In this document: in pieces, positions 25,301 to 38,365 of the stretch
Layout of the letters: each line of letters starts with the position of its first letter
How positions within the stretch are numbered: the first letter of the stretch is position 1
Assembly: GCF_018991925.1 (NCBI RefSeq)
Contig: NW_024748870.1
Location: 801,331 to 865,330, forward strand
Direction: 5' to 3'
Source: Homarus americanus
Taxonomy: Eukaryota > Arthropoda > Malacostraca > Decapoda > Nephropidae
Length of the DNA: 64,000 nt
Position numbers and translations under genes: made by a program
The notes under the pieces: model-generated
Databases searched by the model: none
Seen by the model: the letters and a program-made list of their open reading frames with translations, nothing else
What the model was told of the DNA's origin: nothing

Positions 25301-28300
25301 GTTGTCCTGGACTAGTACCACAGAAAAGTCCTGGACCAGTCTCGCAGAGTAGTCCTGGACCAGTACCACAGAGATGTCCTGGACCAGTACCACAGAGTAG
25401 TCCTGGACCAGTACCATAGAGTTGTCCTGAACCAGTGCCACAGAGTTGTCCTGGACCAATACAACAGAGTTGTTGTGGACCAGTACCACAGAGTTGTCCT
25501 GGACCAGTACCACAGATTAGTACTGGTCCAGTACCACAGAGTAGTCCTGGACCAGTACCACAGAATAGTCCTGCACCACTACCACAGAGATGTCCTGGAC
25601 CAGTACCACAGAGTAGTCCTGGACCAGTACCACAGAGTTGTCCTGAACCAGTGCCACAGAGTTGTCCTGAACCAGTGCCACAGAGTTGTCCTGGATCAGT
25701 ACTAGGGAGTAGTCCTGGACCAGTACCACAGAGTTGTCCTGAACCAGTGCCACAGTTGTCCTGGAAAAATACCACACAGTTGTCCTGGACCAGTACCACA
25801 GAGTTGTGCTGGACCGGTACCACAGAGTAGTCGTGAACCAGTGCCACAGAGTTGTTCTGGACCCGTGCCACAGAGTTGTTCGGGACCCGTGCCACAGATT
25901 TGTTTTGGACCATTACCACAGAGATGTTCTGGATCAGTACCACACAGTTGTCCTGGACCAGTACCACAGAGTTGCCCTGAATCAGTGCCACAGAGTTGTT
26001 CTGTACCGGTACCACAGAGTTCTCCTGGACCAGTACCACAGAGTTGTTCTTGATCTGTGCCACAGAGTTGTTCTAGACCATTACCACAGAGATGTTCTGG
26101 ATCAGTACCACACAGTTGTCCTGGGCTAGTACCACCGAGTAGTCCTGGACCAGTACCACAGAGTAGTCCTGGACCAGTACCACAGAAGTCCTGGACCAGT
26201 ACTGCAGAGTAATCCTGGACCAGTTCCAGAGAGTTGTCGTGAACCAGTGCCAAAGAGTTGTCCTTGACCAATACCACAGAGTTGTCCTGGACAAGTACCA
26301 CAGAGTAGTCCTGGACCAGTACCACAGTGTTGTCCTGAACCAGTGCCACAGAGTTGTCCTGGACCAATACCACAGAGTTGTCCTGGACCAGTACCACAGA
26401 GTAGTCGTGGACCAGTGACACAGAGTTGTTCTGGATCAGTACCACACAGTTGTCCTGGACCAGTACCACAGAATATTCCTGGACCAGTACCACAGAGAAG
26501 TCCTGGACCAGTACCACAGAGTTGTTCAGGACCAGTACCACAGAGCTGTCCTAATCAAGTACCACAGAGTTGTCCTGCACCAGTTCCACAGAGTTGTTCT
26601 TGACCAGTACCACAGAGTTGCTCTTGACCGGTACCACAGAGCTGTCGTGGACATATGACACAGAGTTGTTCTGGACCTGTGCCACAGAGTTGTCCTGGTC
26701 CAATGCCACAGAGTTGTTCTGGACCAGTACAACAGAGTTGGCCTGGTCCTGCACCACAGAGTTGTCCTGGACCAGTACCACAGAGTTGTCCTGGACCAGT
26801 GCCACAGAGTTGTCCTGGACCAATACCACAGAGCTGTCCTGGACCAGTACCACAGAGTCCTGAACCAATACGACAGAGTTGTCCTGGACCAATACCACAG
26901 AGTAGTCCTGGACCAATAACAGAGTCGTTCTGGAACGGTTCAACAGAGTAGTCCTGGAGCAGTATAACTGAGTTGTCCTGGTCCAGTACCACAGAGCCCT
27001 GGACCAATACCACAGAGTTGTCCTGGACCAGTACCACAGAGCTGTCCTGGACCAATAACACAGAGTAGTCCTGGACCAATTACGCAGAGTAGTCCTGGAC
27101 CGGTTCCACAGATCAGTCCTGGACCAGTAAAACAGAGTTGTCCTTCCTGGACCAGTACCACAGAGTTGTCCTGGACCAGTACCACAGACTTGTTCTTGAC
27201 CAGTACCACAGAGTTGTCCTGAACACGTACCACAGAGTTGTTCTGGACCAACGCCAAAGAGTTGTTCTTGATCGGTACCACAGAGCTGTCCTGGACATAT
27301 GCCACAGAGTTGTTCTTGACCAGTACCACAGAGTTGTCCTGGACCAATGCCACAGAGTTGTTCTGGACCAGTACCACAGAGTTGTCCTGGACCAGTACCA
27401 CAGAGTAGTCCTGGACCAGTACCACAGAGAATTCCTGGACCAGTAACACAGAGTTGTCCTGGACCAGTACCACAGAGTTGTTCTCGATAAGTACCACACA
27501 GTTGTCCTGGAACAGTACCACACGGTAGTGCTGGACAAGTACCACCCATTTGTTCTGGATCAGTACCACACAGTTGTCCTGGACCAGTACCACACAGTTG
27601 TCCTGGACCAGTACCACAGAGTTGCCCTGAACCAGTGTCAAAGAGTTGTTCTGTACCGGTACCACAGAGTTCTCCTGGACCACTCCCACAGAGTAGTCCT
27701 GGACCAGTACCACAGAGTAGTCCTGGACCAGTACCACAGGGTAGTTCAGGACCAGTACCACAGAGTTGTTCTAATCCAGTACCTCAGAGTTGTCCTGCAC
27801 CAGTTCCACAGAGTTGTTCTTGACTAGCACCACAGAGCTGCCCTGGATCAGTACCACAGATTTGTCCTGGACCAATGCCACAAAGTTGCTGTGGACCAGT
27901 GCCACAGATTTGTCCTGGACCAATGCCACAGAGTTTTTCTGGACCAGTACAACAGAGTTGGCCTGGTCCTGTACCACAGAGTTGTCCTGGACCAGTATCA
28001 CAGAGTTGTCCTGGACCAGTGCCACAGAGTTTTCCTGGACCGATACCACAGAGTTCTGAACCAATACCACAGAGTTGTCATGGACCAATACCACAGAGTA
28101 GTCCTGGACCAATAACACAGAGTTGTCCTGGACCAGTGCCACAGAGTTGTTCTGGATCAGTACCACACAGTTGTCCTTGAACAGTACCACAGAGTAGTCC
28201 TGGAAGAATACCACAGAGTAGTCCTGGACCAGTACCACAGAGTAGTCCTGGACCAATACCACAGTGTTGTCCTGGACTAGTACCACAGAGTAGTCCTGGA

Positions 28301-31300
28301 CCAGTCTCGCAGAGTAGTCCTGGACCAGTACCACAGAGATGTCCTGGACCAGTACCACAGAGTAGTCATGGACCAGTACCATAGAGTTGTCCTGAACCAG
28401 TGCCACAGAGTTGTCCTGGAGCAATACCACAGAGTTGTCCTGGACCAGTACCACAGAGTTGTACTGGACCAGTACCATAGAGTTGCCCTGAACCAATGCC
28501 ACAGACTTGTTCTTGACCAGTACCACAGAGTTGTCCTGAACTAGTACCACAGAGTTGTCCTGGACCAGTTCCACAGAGTTGTCCTTGACCAGTACAACAG
28601 AGTAATCCTGGACCAGCACCACAGAGTTGTTCTTGACCGGTACCACAGAGCTCTCGTGGACATATGCCACAGAGTTGTTCTTGACCAGTACCACAGAGTT
28701 GTCCTGGACCAATGCCACAGAGTTGTTCTGGACCAGTACCACAGAGTTGTCCTGGACCAGTACCACAGAGTAGTCCTGGACCAGTACCACAGATTATTCC
28801 TGGACCAGTACCACAGAGTTGTCCTGGACCAGTACCACAGAGTCGTTCTGGAGCAGTGGCACAGAGTTGTTCTGGATCTGTACCACACAGTTGTCCTGGA
28901 ACCGTACCTCAGAGTAGTCCTGTACAAGTACCACAGATTTGTATAGAACCAGTACCACAGAGTTGTCCTAAACCAGTACCACAGAGTTGTCCTAGACCAG
29001 TACCACCGAGTTGTCCTGGACCAATACCACAGAGCTGTCCTGGACCAGTACCACAGAGCGGTCCTGGACTAGTACCACAGAGTCCTGAACCAATACCACA
29101 TTGTTGTCCTGGACCAGTACCACAGAGTAGTCCTGGACCAGTACCCCAGAGTAGTCCTGGACCAGTACTACAGAGTTGTCTTGGACCAATACCACAGAGT
29201 ATTCCTGGCCCAATACCACAGAGTAGTCCTGGACCAGTACCACAGAGTAGTCCTGCACCAGTCTCGCAGAGTAGTCCTGGACCAGTACCACAGAGATGTC
29301 TTGAACCAGTACCACAGAGTAGTCCTGGACCAGTACCACAGAGTTGTCCTGATCGAGTGCCACAGAGTTGTCCTGGAGCAATACCACAGAGTTGTCCTGG
29401 ACCAGTACCACAGAGTTGTCCTGGACCGGTACCACAGATTTGCCCTGAAACAGTGCCACAGAGTTGTTCTGGGACCGGTACCACAGAGTTGTCGTGAACC
29501 AGTGCCACAGAGTTGTCCTGGACCAATACCACACAGTTGTATTGGACCAGTACCACAGAGTTTTCCTGGACCGGTACCACAGAGTAGTCGTGGACCAGTA
29601 CCACAGAGTAGTCCTGGACCAGTACCAGAGAGTAGTCATGGACCAGTAACACAGAGATGTCCTGGACCAGTACCACAGAGTTCACCTGGACCAGTACCAC
29701 AGAGTTCTCCTGGACCAGTACCACAGAGTTGTCCTGGACCAGTACCACAGAGATGTCCTGAACCAGTGCCACAGAGTTGTCCTGGACCAATACCACACAG
29801 TTGTCCTGGACCAGTACCACAGAGTAGTCATGGACCAGTGCCACAGAGTTGTTCTGGACCAGTGCCACAGAGTTGTTCTGGACCATTACCACAGAGAAGT
29901 TCTGGATCAGTACCACACATTTGTCCTGGACCAGTACCACCGAGTAGTCCTGGACCGGTACCACAGAGTAGTCCCGGACCAGTACCACAGAAGTCCTGGA
30001 CCAGTACTGCAGAGTAGTCCTGGACCAGTACCAGAGAGTTGTCCTGAACCAGTGCCACAGAGTAGTCCTGGACCAGTACCACAGTGTTGTCCTGAACCAG
30101 TGCCACAGAGTTGTCCTGGACCAACCAGTACCACAGAGTTGTCCTGGACCAGTACCACAGAGTAGTACTGGACCAGTACCACAGAGTAGTCCTGGACCAG
30201 TACCACAGAGTTGTCTTGAACCAGTGCCACAGAGTTGTCCTGAACCAGTGCCACAGAGTTGTCCTGGATCAGTACTAGGGAGTAGTGCTGGACCAGTACC
30301 ACAGAGTTGTTCTGAACCAGTGCCACAGTTGTCCTGGAAAAATACCACACAGTTGTCCTGTACCAGTACCACAGAGTTGTGCTGGACCGGTACCACAGAG
30401 TAGTCGTGAACCAGTGCCACAGAGTTGTTCTGGACCCGTGCCACAGAGTTGTTCTGGACCCGTGCCACAGAGTTGTTTTGGACCATTACCACAGAGATGT
30501 TCTGCATCAGTACCACACAGTTGTCCTGGACCAGTACCACAGAGTTGCCCTGAATCAGTGCCACAGAGTTGTTCTGTACCGGTACCACAGAGTTCTCCTA
30601 GACCAGTACCACAGAGTTGTCCTGGACCAGTACCACAGAGTAGTCATGGATCAGTGCCACAGAGTTGTTCTGGATCTGTGCCACAGAGTTGTTCTAGACC
30701 ATTACCACAGAGATGTTCTGGATCAGTACCACACAGTTGTCCTGGGCCAGTACCACCGAGTAGTCCTGGACCAGTACCACAGAGTAGTCCTGGACCAGTA
30801 CCACAGAAGTCCTGGACCAGTACTGCAGAGTAGTCCTGGACCAGTACCGATGAGTGGTCCTGAACCAGTGCCACAGAGTTGTCCTGGACCAATACCACAG
30901 AGTTGTCCTGGACAAGTACCACAGAGTAGTCCTGGACCAGTACCACAGTGTTGTCCTGAACTAGTGCCACAGAGTTGTCCTGGACCAATACCACAGAGTT
31001 GTCGTGGACCAGTACCACAGAGTTGTCCTGGACCAGTACCACAGAGTAGTCGTGGACCAGTGCCACAGAGATGTTCTGGATCAGTACCACACAGTTGTCC
31101 TGGACCAGTACCACAGAGTTGTCCTGGACCATTACCAGAGAGTAGTCCTGGACCAGTAAAACAGTGTTGTCCTGGACCAGTACCACCGAGTTGTCCTGGA
31201 CCAATACCACAGAGCTGTCCTGGACCACTACCACAGAGTCCTGAACCAATACCACATTGTTGTCCTGGGCCAGTACCACAGAGTTGTCCTGGACCATTAC

Positions 31301-33117
31301 CAGAGAGTAGTCCTGGACCAGTACCACAGTGTTGTCCTGGACCAATACCACAGAGTAGTCTTGGACCAGTACCCTAAAGTTTTCCTGGACCAATACCACA
31401 GAGTAGTTTTGGACCAGTACCCTAAAGTTTTCCTGGACGAATACCACAGAGTAGTCCTGGACCAGTACAGCAGAGTTGTCGGGACCAATACCACAGAGTA
31501 GTCCTGGACCAATACCACAGAGTTGTCCTGAACCAGTGCCACAGAGATGTCCTGGACCAATACCACACAGTTGTCCTGGACCAGTACCACAGAGTTGTTC
31601 TGGACCAGTGCCACAGAGTTGTTCTCGACCAGTGCCACAAGGTTGTTCTGGACCATTACTACAGAGATGTTCTGGAACAGTACCACACAGTTGTCCTGGA
31701 CCAGTACCACAGAGTTGCCCTGAACTAGTGCCACAGAGTTGTTCTGTACCGGTACCACAGAGTTCTCCTGGTCCAGTACCACAGAGTTGTACTGGACTAG
31801 TACGACAGAGTACTCGTGGACCAGTGCCACAGGGTTGTTCTGGACCAGTACCACAGAAGTCCTGGACCAGTACTGCAGAGTAGTCTTGGACCAGTACCTC
31901 AGAGTTGTCCTGAACCAGTGCCACAAAGTTGTCCTGGACCAATACCACAGAGTTGTCCTGGACCAGTACCTCAGAGTAGTCCTGGACCAGTACCACAGAG
32001 TTGTCCTGAACCAGTGCCACAGAGTTGTCCTGGACCAATATCACAGAGTTGTCCTGGACCAATACCACAGAATTGTCCTGGACTATTACCACAGAGTAGT
32101 CCTGGACCAGTACCACAGAGTTGTCCTGAACCAGTGCCACAGAGTTGTCCTGGACCAATACCACAGAGGTGTCCTGGACCAGTACCACAGAGTAGTCCTG
32201 GACCAGTACCACAGAGTTGTCCTGACCCAGTGCCAAAGAGTTGTCCTGGACCAATATCACAGAGTTGTCCTGGACCAATACCACAGAATTGTCCTGGAGT
32301 AGTACCACAGAGTAGTCGTGGACCAGTGCCACAGAGTTGTTCTGGACCAGTGCCACAGAGATTTTCTGGATCAGTACCACACAGTTGTCCTGGACCAGTA
32401 CCACAGAGAAGTTCTGGACCAGTACCACAGAGTAGTCCTGGACCAGTACCACAGAGTTGTTCAGGACCAGTACCACAGAGTTGTCCTAATCCAGTACAAT
32501 AGAGTTGTCCTGCACCAGTTCCACAGAGTTATTCTTGACCAGTACCACAGAGCTGTCCTGGACCAGTACCACAGAGTTGGTCCTGGACCAATGCCACAGA
32601 GTTGTTCTGGACCAGTACAACAGAGTTGTCCTGGTCCTGTACCACAGAGTTGTCCTGGACCAGTACCACAGAGTTGTCCTGGACCAATGCCAAAGAGTTG
32701 TCCTGGACCAATACCCCAGAGCTGTACTGGACCAATACCACAGAGTTGTCCTGAATCAGTGCCACAAAGTTGTCCTAGACCAATACCACAAAGTAGTCCT
32801 GGACCAATAACGCAGAATAGTTCTGGACCGGTTCCACAGATCTGTTCTGGACCAGTAAAACAGAGTTGTCCTAGACCAGTACCACAGAGTTGTCCTGGAC
32901 CAGTACCACAGACTTGTTCTTTACCAGTACCACAGAGTTGTCCTGAACTAGTACCACAGAGTTGTCCTGGACCAGTACCACAGAGTTGTCCTGGACCAAT
33001 ACCACATAGCTGTCCTGGACCAATACAACAGAGTTGTCCTGGACCAGTACCACAGAGTTGTCCTGAACTAGTACCACAGAGTTGTCGTGGACCAGTTCAG
33101 CAGAGTTGTTCTGGACC

Positions 33118-33405
33118 AGCACCACAGAGTTGTTCTTGACCGGTACCACAGAGCTATCGTGGACATATGCCACAGAGTTGTTCTTGACCAGTACCACAGA
33201 GTTGTCCTGGACCAATGCCACAGAATTGTTCTGCACCAATGCCACAGAGTTGTTCTGGAGCAGTACCAAAAAGTTGTTCTTGACCGGTACCACAGAGCTG
33301 TCGTGGACATATGCCACAGAGTTGTTCTTGACCAGTACCACAGAGTTGTCCTGGACCAATGCCACAGAATTGTTCTGCACCAATTCCACAGAGTTGTCCT
33401 GGACA
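33118..33405. repeat. Local 144-bp (6-unit) tandem duplication in block B
   Basis: The stretch containing GACCGGTACC, GACATATGCC and GAATTGTTCTGCACCAAT at about 33,118-33,261 recurs at 33,262-33,405; the CATATG sites lie at 33,164 and 33,308, exactly 144 bp apart. It is a recent six-unit duplication. Confidence 0.85.
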
Positions 33406-36400
33406 AGTACCACAGAGTAGCCCTGGACCCGTACCACAAAGTATTCCTGGACCAGTACCACAGAGTTGTCCTGGACCATTACCACAGAGTTGTTGTGGAG
33501 CAGTGGCACAGAGTTTTCCTGGACCAGTACCACAGAATTGTCCTGGACCAGTACCACAGATTTGTTCTGGATCAGTACCATCAAGTTGTCCTGGAAAAGT
33601 ACCACAGAGTAGTCCGGGACAAGTACCACAGATTTGTATAGGACCAGAACCACAGAATTGTCCTAAACCAGTACCACAGAGTTGTCCTGGACCAGTAAGA
33701 CAGAGTTGTCCTGGACCAATACCTCAGAGCTGCCCTGGACCAGTACCACAGAGCTGTCCTGGACCAGTACCACAGAGTCCTGAACCAATTCCACATTGTT
33801 GTCCTGGACCAGTACCACAGAGTTGTCCTGGACCGTTACCACAGAGTAGTCCTGGACCAGTACCACAGTGTTGTCCTCGACCAGTACCAGAGAGTTGTCC
33901 TGGACCAATACTACCGAGTTGTCCTGGACCAATACCACAGAGCTGTCATGGACCAGTACCACAGCTGTCCTGGACCATTACCACAGTGTCCTGAACAAAT
34001 ACCACATTGTTGTCCTGGACCAGTACCACAGAGTTGTCCTGGACCAGTACCACAGAGTTGTCCTGGACCATTACCACAGTGTTGTCCTGGACAGTACCAC
34101 AGAGTTGTCCTGAACCAATACCACAAAGTAGTCCTGGACTAGTACCACAGAGTAGTCCTGGACGAGTACCACAGAGTAGTCCTGGAACAGTACCACAGAG
34201 TAGTCCTGGACCAGTACCACAGAGTTGTCCTGGACCTATACCGCAGAGTAGTCTTGGACCAGTACCACAGAGTAGTCCTGGACCAGTACCACAGAGTTGT
34301 CCTGAACCAGTGCCACAGAGTTGTCCTTGACCAATACCACAGAGTTGTCCTGGACCAGTACCACAGAGTTGTCCTGGACCATTACCACAGGGTTGCCCTG
34401 AACCAGTGCCACAGAGTTGTCCTGGACCAATACCACAGAGTTGTCCTGGACCAGTACCACAGAGTTGTCCTGGAGCAGTACCACAAGGTTGCCCTGAACC
34501 AGTGCCACAGAGTTGTCCTGGACCAGTACCACAGAGTAGTCATGGACCAGTGCCACAGAGTTGTTCTGGGCCAGTGCCACAGAGTTGTTCTGGACCATTA
34601 CCACAGAGATGTTCTCGATCAGTACCACACAGTTGTCCTGGACCAGTTCTACAGAGTAGTCCTGGACCTGTACCACAGAGTTATCCTGGACCAGTACCAT
34701 AGAGTTGTCCTGGACCAATAAGTGCAGAGTAGTCCTGGACCGGTTCCACACATTCGTCCTGGACGAGTAAAACAGAGTTGTCCTAGACCAGTATCACAGA
34801 GTTGTCCTGCACCAGTACCACAGACTTTTTCTTGACCTGTACCACAGAGTTGTCCTGAGCTAGTACCACAGAGTTGTCCTGGACCAGTTCCACAGAGTTG
34901 TCCTTGACCAGAACTACAGAGTAGTCCTGGACCAGTACCACAGAGTTGTTCTGGACCAGTACCACAGAGTTGTTATGGACCAGTGCCACAGAGTTGTTCT
35001 GGACCAGTACCATAGAGTAGTCCTGGACCAATACCAGAAAGTTGTTCTGGACCAGTGCCATAGAGTTGACCTGGACCAGTACCACAGAGTTGTCCTGGAC
35101 CAGTATCACAGAGTAGTCCTGGACCAGTGCCACATAGTAGTCCTGGACCAATACCACAGTGCTGTCCTGAACCAATGCCACAGAGTTGTTCACGACCAGT
35201 ACCATCGAGTTGTCCTCGACCAATGCAACAGAGTTGTTCTGGAGCTGTGGCACAGAGTTTTCCCTGGACCAGTACCACAGAGTTGTTCTGGACCATTACC
35301 ACAGAGATGTTCTGGATCAGTACTACACAGTTGTCCTGGACCAGTACCACAGAGTAGTTCTGGACCAGTACCACAGAGTAGTCCTGGACCAGTACCACAG
35401 AGTTGTTCAGGACCAGTACCACAGAGTTGTCCTAAACCATGACCACAGAGTTGTCATGGACCAGTTCCACAGAGTTATTCTTGACCAGTACCACAGAGCT
35501 GTCCTGGACCAGTACCACAGAGTTGCCTTGGACCAATGCCACAGAGTTGTCCTGGACCAATGCCACAGAGTTGTTCTGTACCAGTACAACAGAGTTGTCC
35601 TGGTCCTGTACCACAGAGTTGTCCTGGACCAGTACCACAGAGTTGTCCCTGACCAATAACACAGAGCTGTCCTGGACCAATTCCACAGAGTTGTCCTGGA
35701 CCAGTACCAGAGTGTTCTCCTGGAGCAGTACCACAGAGTTGTCCTGGACCAGTACCACAGAGTTGTCCTGGACCAATACCACAGAGTTGTCCTGGACCTG
35801 TACCACAGAGTTGTCCTGGACCAGTACCACAGGGTTGCCCTGAACCAGTGCCACAGAGTTGTCCTGGACCAGTACCATAGAGTAGTCATGGATCAGTGCC
35901 ACAGAGTTGCTCTGGGCCAGTGCCACAGAGTTGTTCTGGACCATTACCACAGAGATGTTCTCGATCAGTACCACACAGTTGTCCTGGACCAGTACCACAG
36001 AGTAGTCCTGGACCAGTACCACAGAGTTGTCCTGAACCAATGCCACTGATTTGTCCTGGTCCAATACCACAGAGTAGTCTTGGACCAGTACCACAGAGTA
36101 GTCCTGGACCAGTAAAACAGAGTTGTCCTAGACCAATACCACAGAGATGTCCTGGACCAGTAAAACAGAGTTGTTCTGGCCCAGTACCACAGAGTCCTGG
36201 ACCAATACCACTGAGTTGTCCTTGATCAGTACCACAGAGTTGTCCTGGACCAAAAAGTGCAGAGTAGGCCTGGACCGGTTCCACAGATTCGTCCTGGACG
36301 AGTAAAACAGAGTTGTCCTAGACCAGTACCACAGACTTTTTCTTGACCTGTACCATAGAATTGTCCTGAGCTATTACCACAGAGTTGTTCTTGACCGGTA

Positions 36401-36929
36401 CCACAGAGCTGTCGTGGACATATACCACAGAGTTGTTCTTGACCAATACCACAGAGTTGTTCTGGACCAGTGCCACAGAGTTGTTCTGGACCAGTACCAT
36501 AGAGTAGTCCTTTCCCAATACCAGAAAGTTGTTCTGGACCAGTACCACAGAGTAGTCCTGGACCAGTACCACAGAGTAGTCCTGGACCAGTACCACAGAG
36601 TTGTTCAGGACCAGTACCACAGAGTTGTCCTAAACCAGTACCACAGAGTTGTCATGGACCAATTCCACAGAGTTATTCTTGACCAGTACCACAGAGCTGT
36701 CCTGGACCAGTACCACAGAGGTGCCTTGGACCAATGCCACAGAGTTCTTCTGGACCAGTGCCACAGAGTTGTCCTGGACCAATGCCACAGAGTTGTTCTG
36801 GACCAGTACAACAGAGTTGTCCTGGTCCTGTACCACAGAGTTGTCCTGGACCAGTACCACAGAGTTGTCCTGGACCAATAACACAGAGCTGTCCTGGACC
36901 AATACCACAGAGTTGTCCTGGACCAGTAC

Positions 36930-38365
36930 CACAGAGTTGTCCTGAACTAGTACCACAGAGTAGTCCTGGACCAATACCACAGTGTTCTCCTGGACCAGTA
37001 CCACAGAGTTGTCCTGGACCAATACCACAGAGCTGTCCTGGACCAATGCCACAGAGTTGTCCTGGACCAGTACCACAGAGTTGTCCTGAACTAGTACCAC
37101 AAAGTAGTCCTGGACCAGTACCACAGAGTTGTCCTGGACCAGTACCACAGAGTAGTCCTGGACCAGAACCACAGAGTTGTCCTGGACCAGTGCCACAGAG
37201 TTGTTCTGGACCAGTGCCACAGAGTTGCTCTGGACCAGTGCCACAGAGTTGTTCTGGACCAGTACCACTGAGTAGTCCTGGACCAGGACCACAGAGTTGT
37301 TCTGGACCAGTGCCACAGAGTTGTCCTGGACAAGTACCACAGAGTAGTCCTGGACCAGTACCACAGAGTTGTCCTGGACCAGTACCACAGAGTAGTCCTG
37401 GACCAGTGCTACAGAGTTGTTCTGGACCAGTGCCACAGAATTGTTCTGGACCAATGCCATAGAGTTGTTCTGGACCAGTGCCACAGAGTTGTTCTGAACC
37501 AGTACCACAGACTTGTCCTGGACAAGTACCACAGAGTTGTGCTAGACTAGTACCACAGAGTAATCCTGGAGCAGTACCACAGAGTTGTCCTGTACCAGTA
37601 CCACAGAGTTGTTCTGGAGCAGTGGCACAGAGTTGTCCTGGACCAGTACCACAGAGTTGTCCTGAACTAGTACCACAGAGTAGTCCTGGACCAGTACCAC
37701 AGTGTTCTCCTGGACCAGTACCACAGAGTTGTCCTGGACCAATACCACAGAGCTGTCCTGGACCAATACCACAGAGTTGTCCTGGACCAGTACCACAGAG
37801 TTGTCCTGAACTAGTACCACAGAGTAGTCCTGGACCAGTACCACAGAGTAGTCCTGGACCAGTACCACAGAGTAGTCCTGGACCAGCACCACAGAGTTGT
37901 CCTGGACCAGTGCCACAAAGTTGTTCTGGACCAGTGCCACAGAGTTGCTCTGGACCAGTGCCACAGAGTTGTTCTGGACCAGTACCACTGAGTAGTCCTG
38001 GACCAGGACCACAGAGTTGTTCTGGACCAGTGCCACAGAGTTGTCCTGGACAAGTACCACAGAGTAGTCCTGGACCAGTACCACAGAGTGATCCTGGACC
38101 AGTACCACAGAGTAGTCCTGGACCAGTGCTACAGAGTTGTTCTGGACCAGTGCCACAGAAATGTTCTGGACCAGTGCCATAGAGTTGTTCTGGACCAGTG
38201 CCACAGAGTTGTTCTGAACCAGTACCACAGAGTTGTCCTGGACAAGTACCACAGAGTTGTGCTGGACTAGTACCACAGAGTAATCCTGGAGCAGTACCAC
38301 AGAGTTGTCCTGGACCAGTACCACAGAGTTGTTCTGGAGCAGTGGCACAGAGTTGTCCTGGACCA
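36930..38365. repeat. Higher-order duplication, two adjacent 720-bp (30-unit) copies
   Basis: 36,930-37,649 and 37,650-38,365 are near-identical in register: the 60 bases at 37,261-37,320 match those at 37,981-38,040 exactly, and 37,201-37,260 matches 37,921-37,980. Rare variants such as ACCAGGACCAC, GTTGCTCTGG and GAGCAGTGGCAC recur at exactly 720 bp. This fits unequal exchange or slippage over a 30-unit block. Confidence 0.92.
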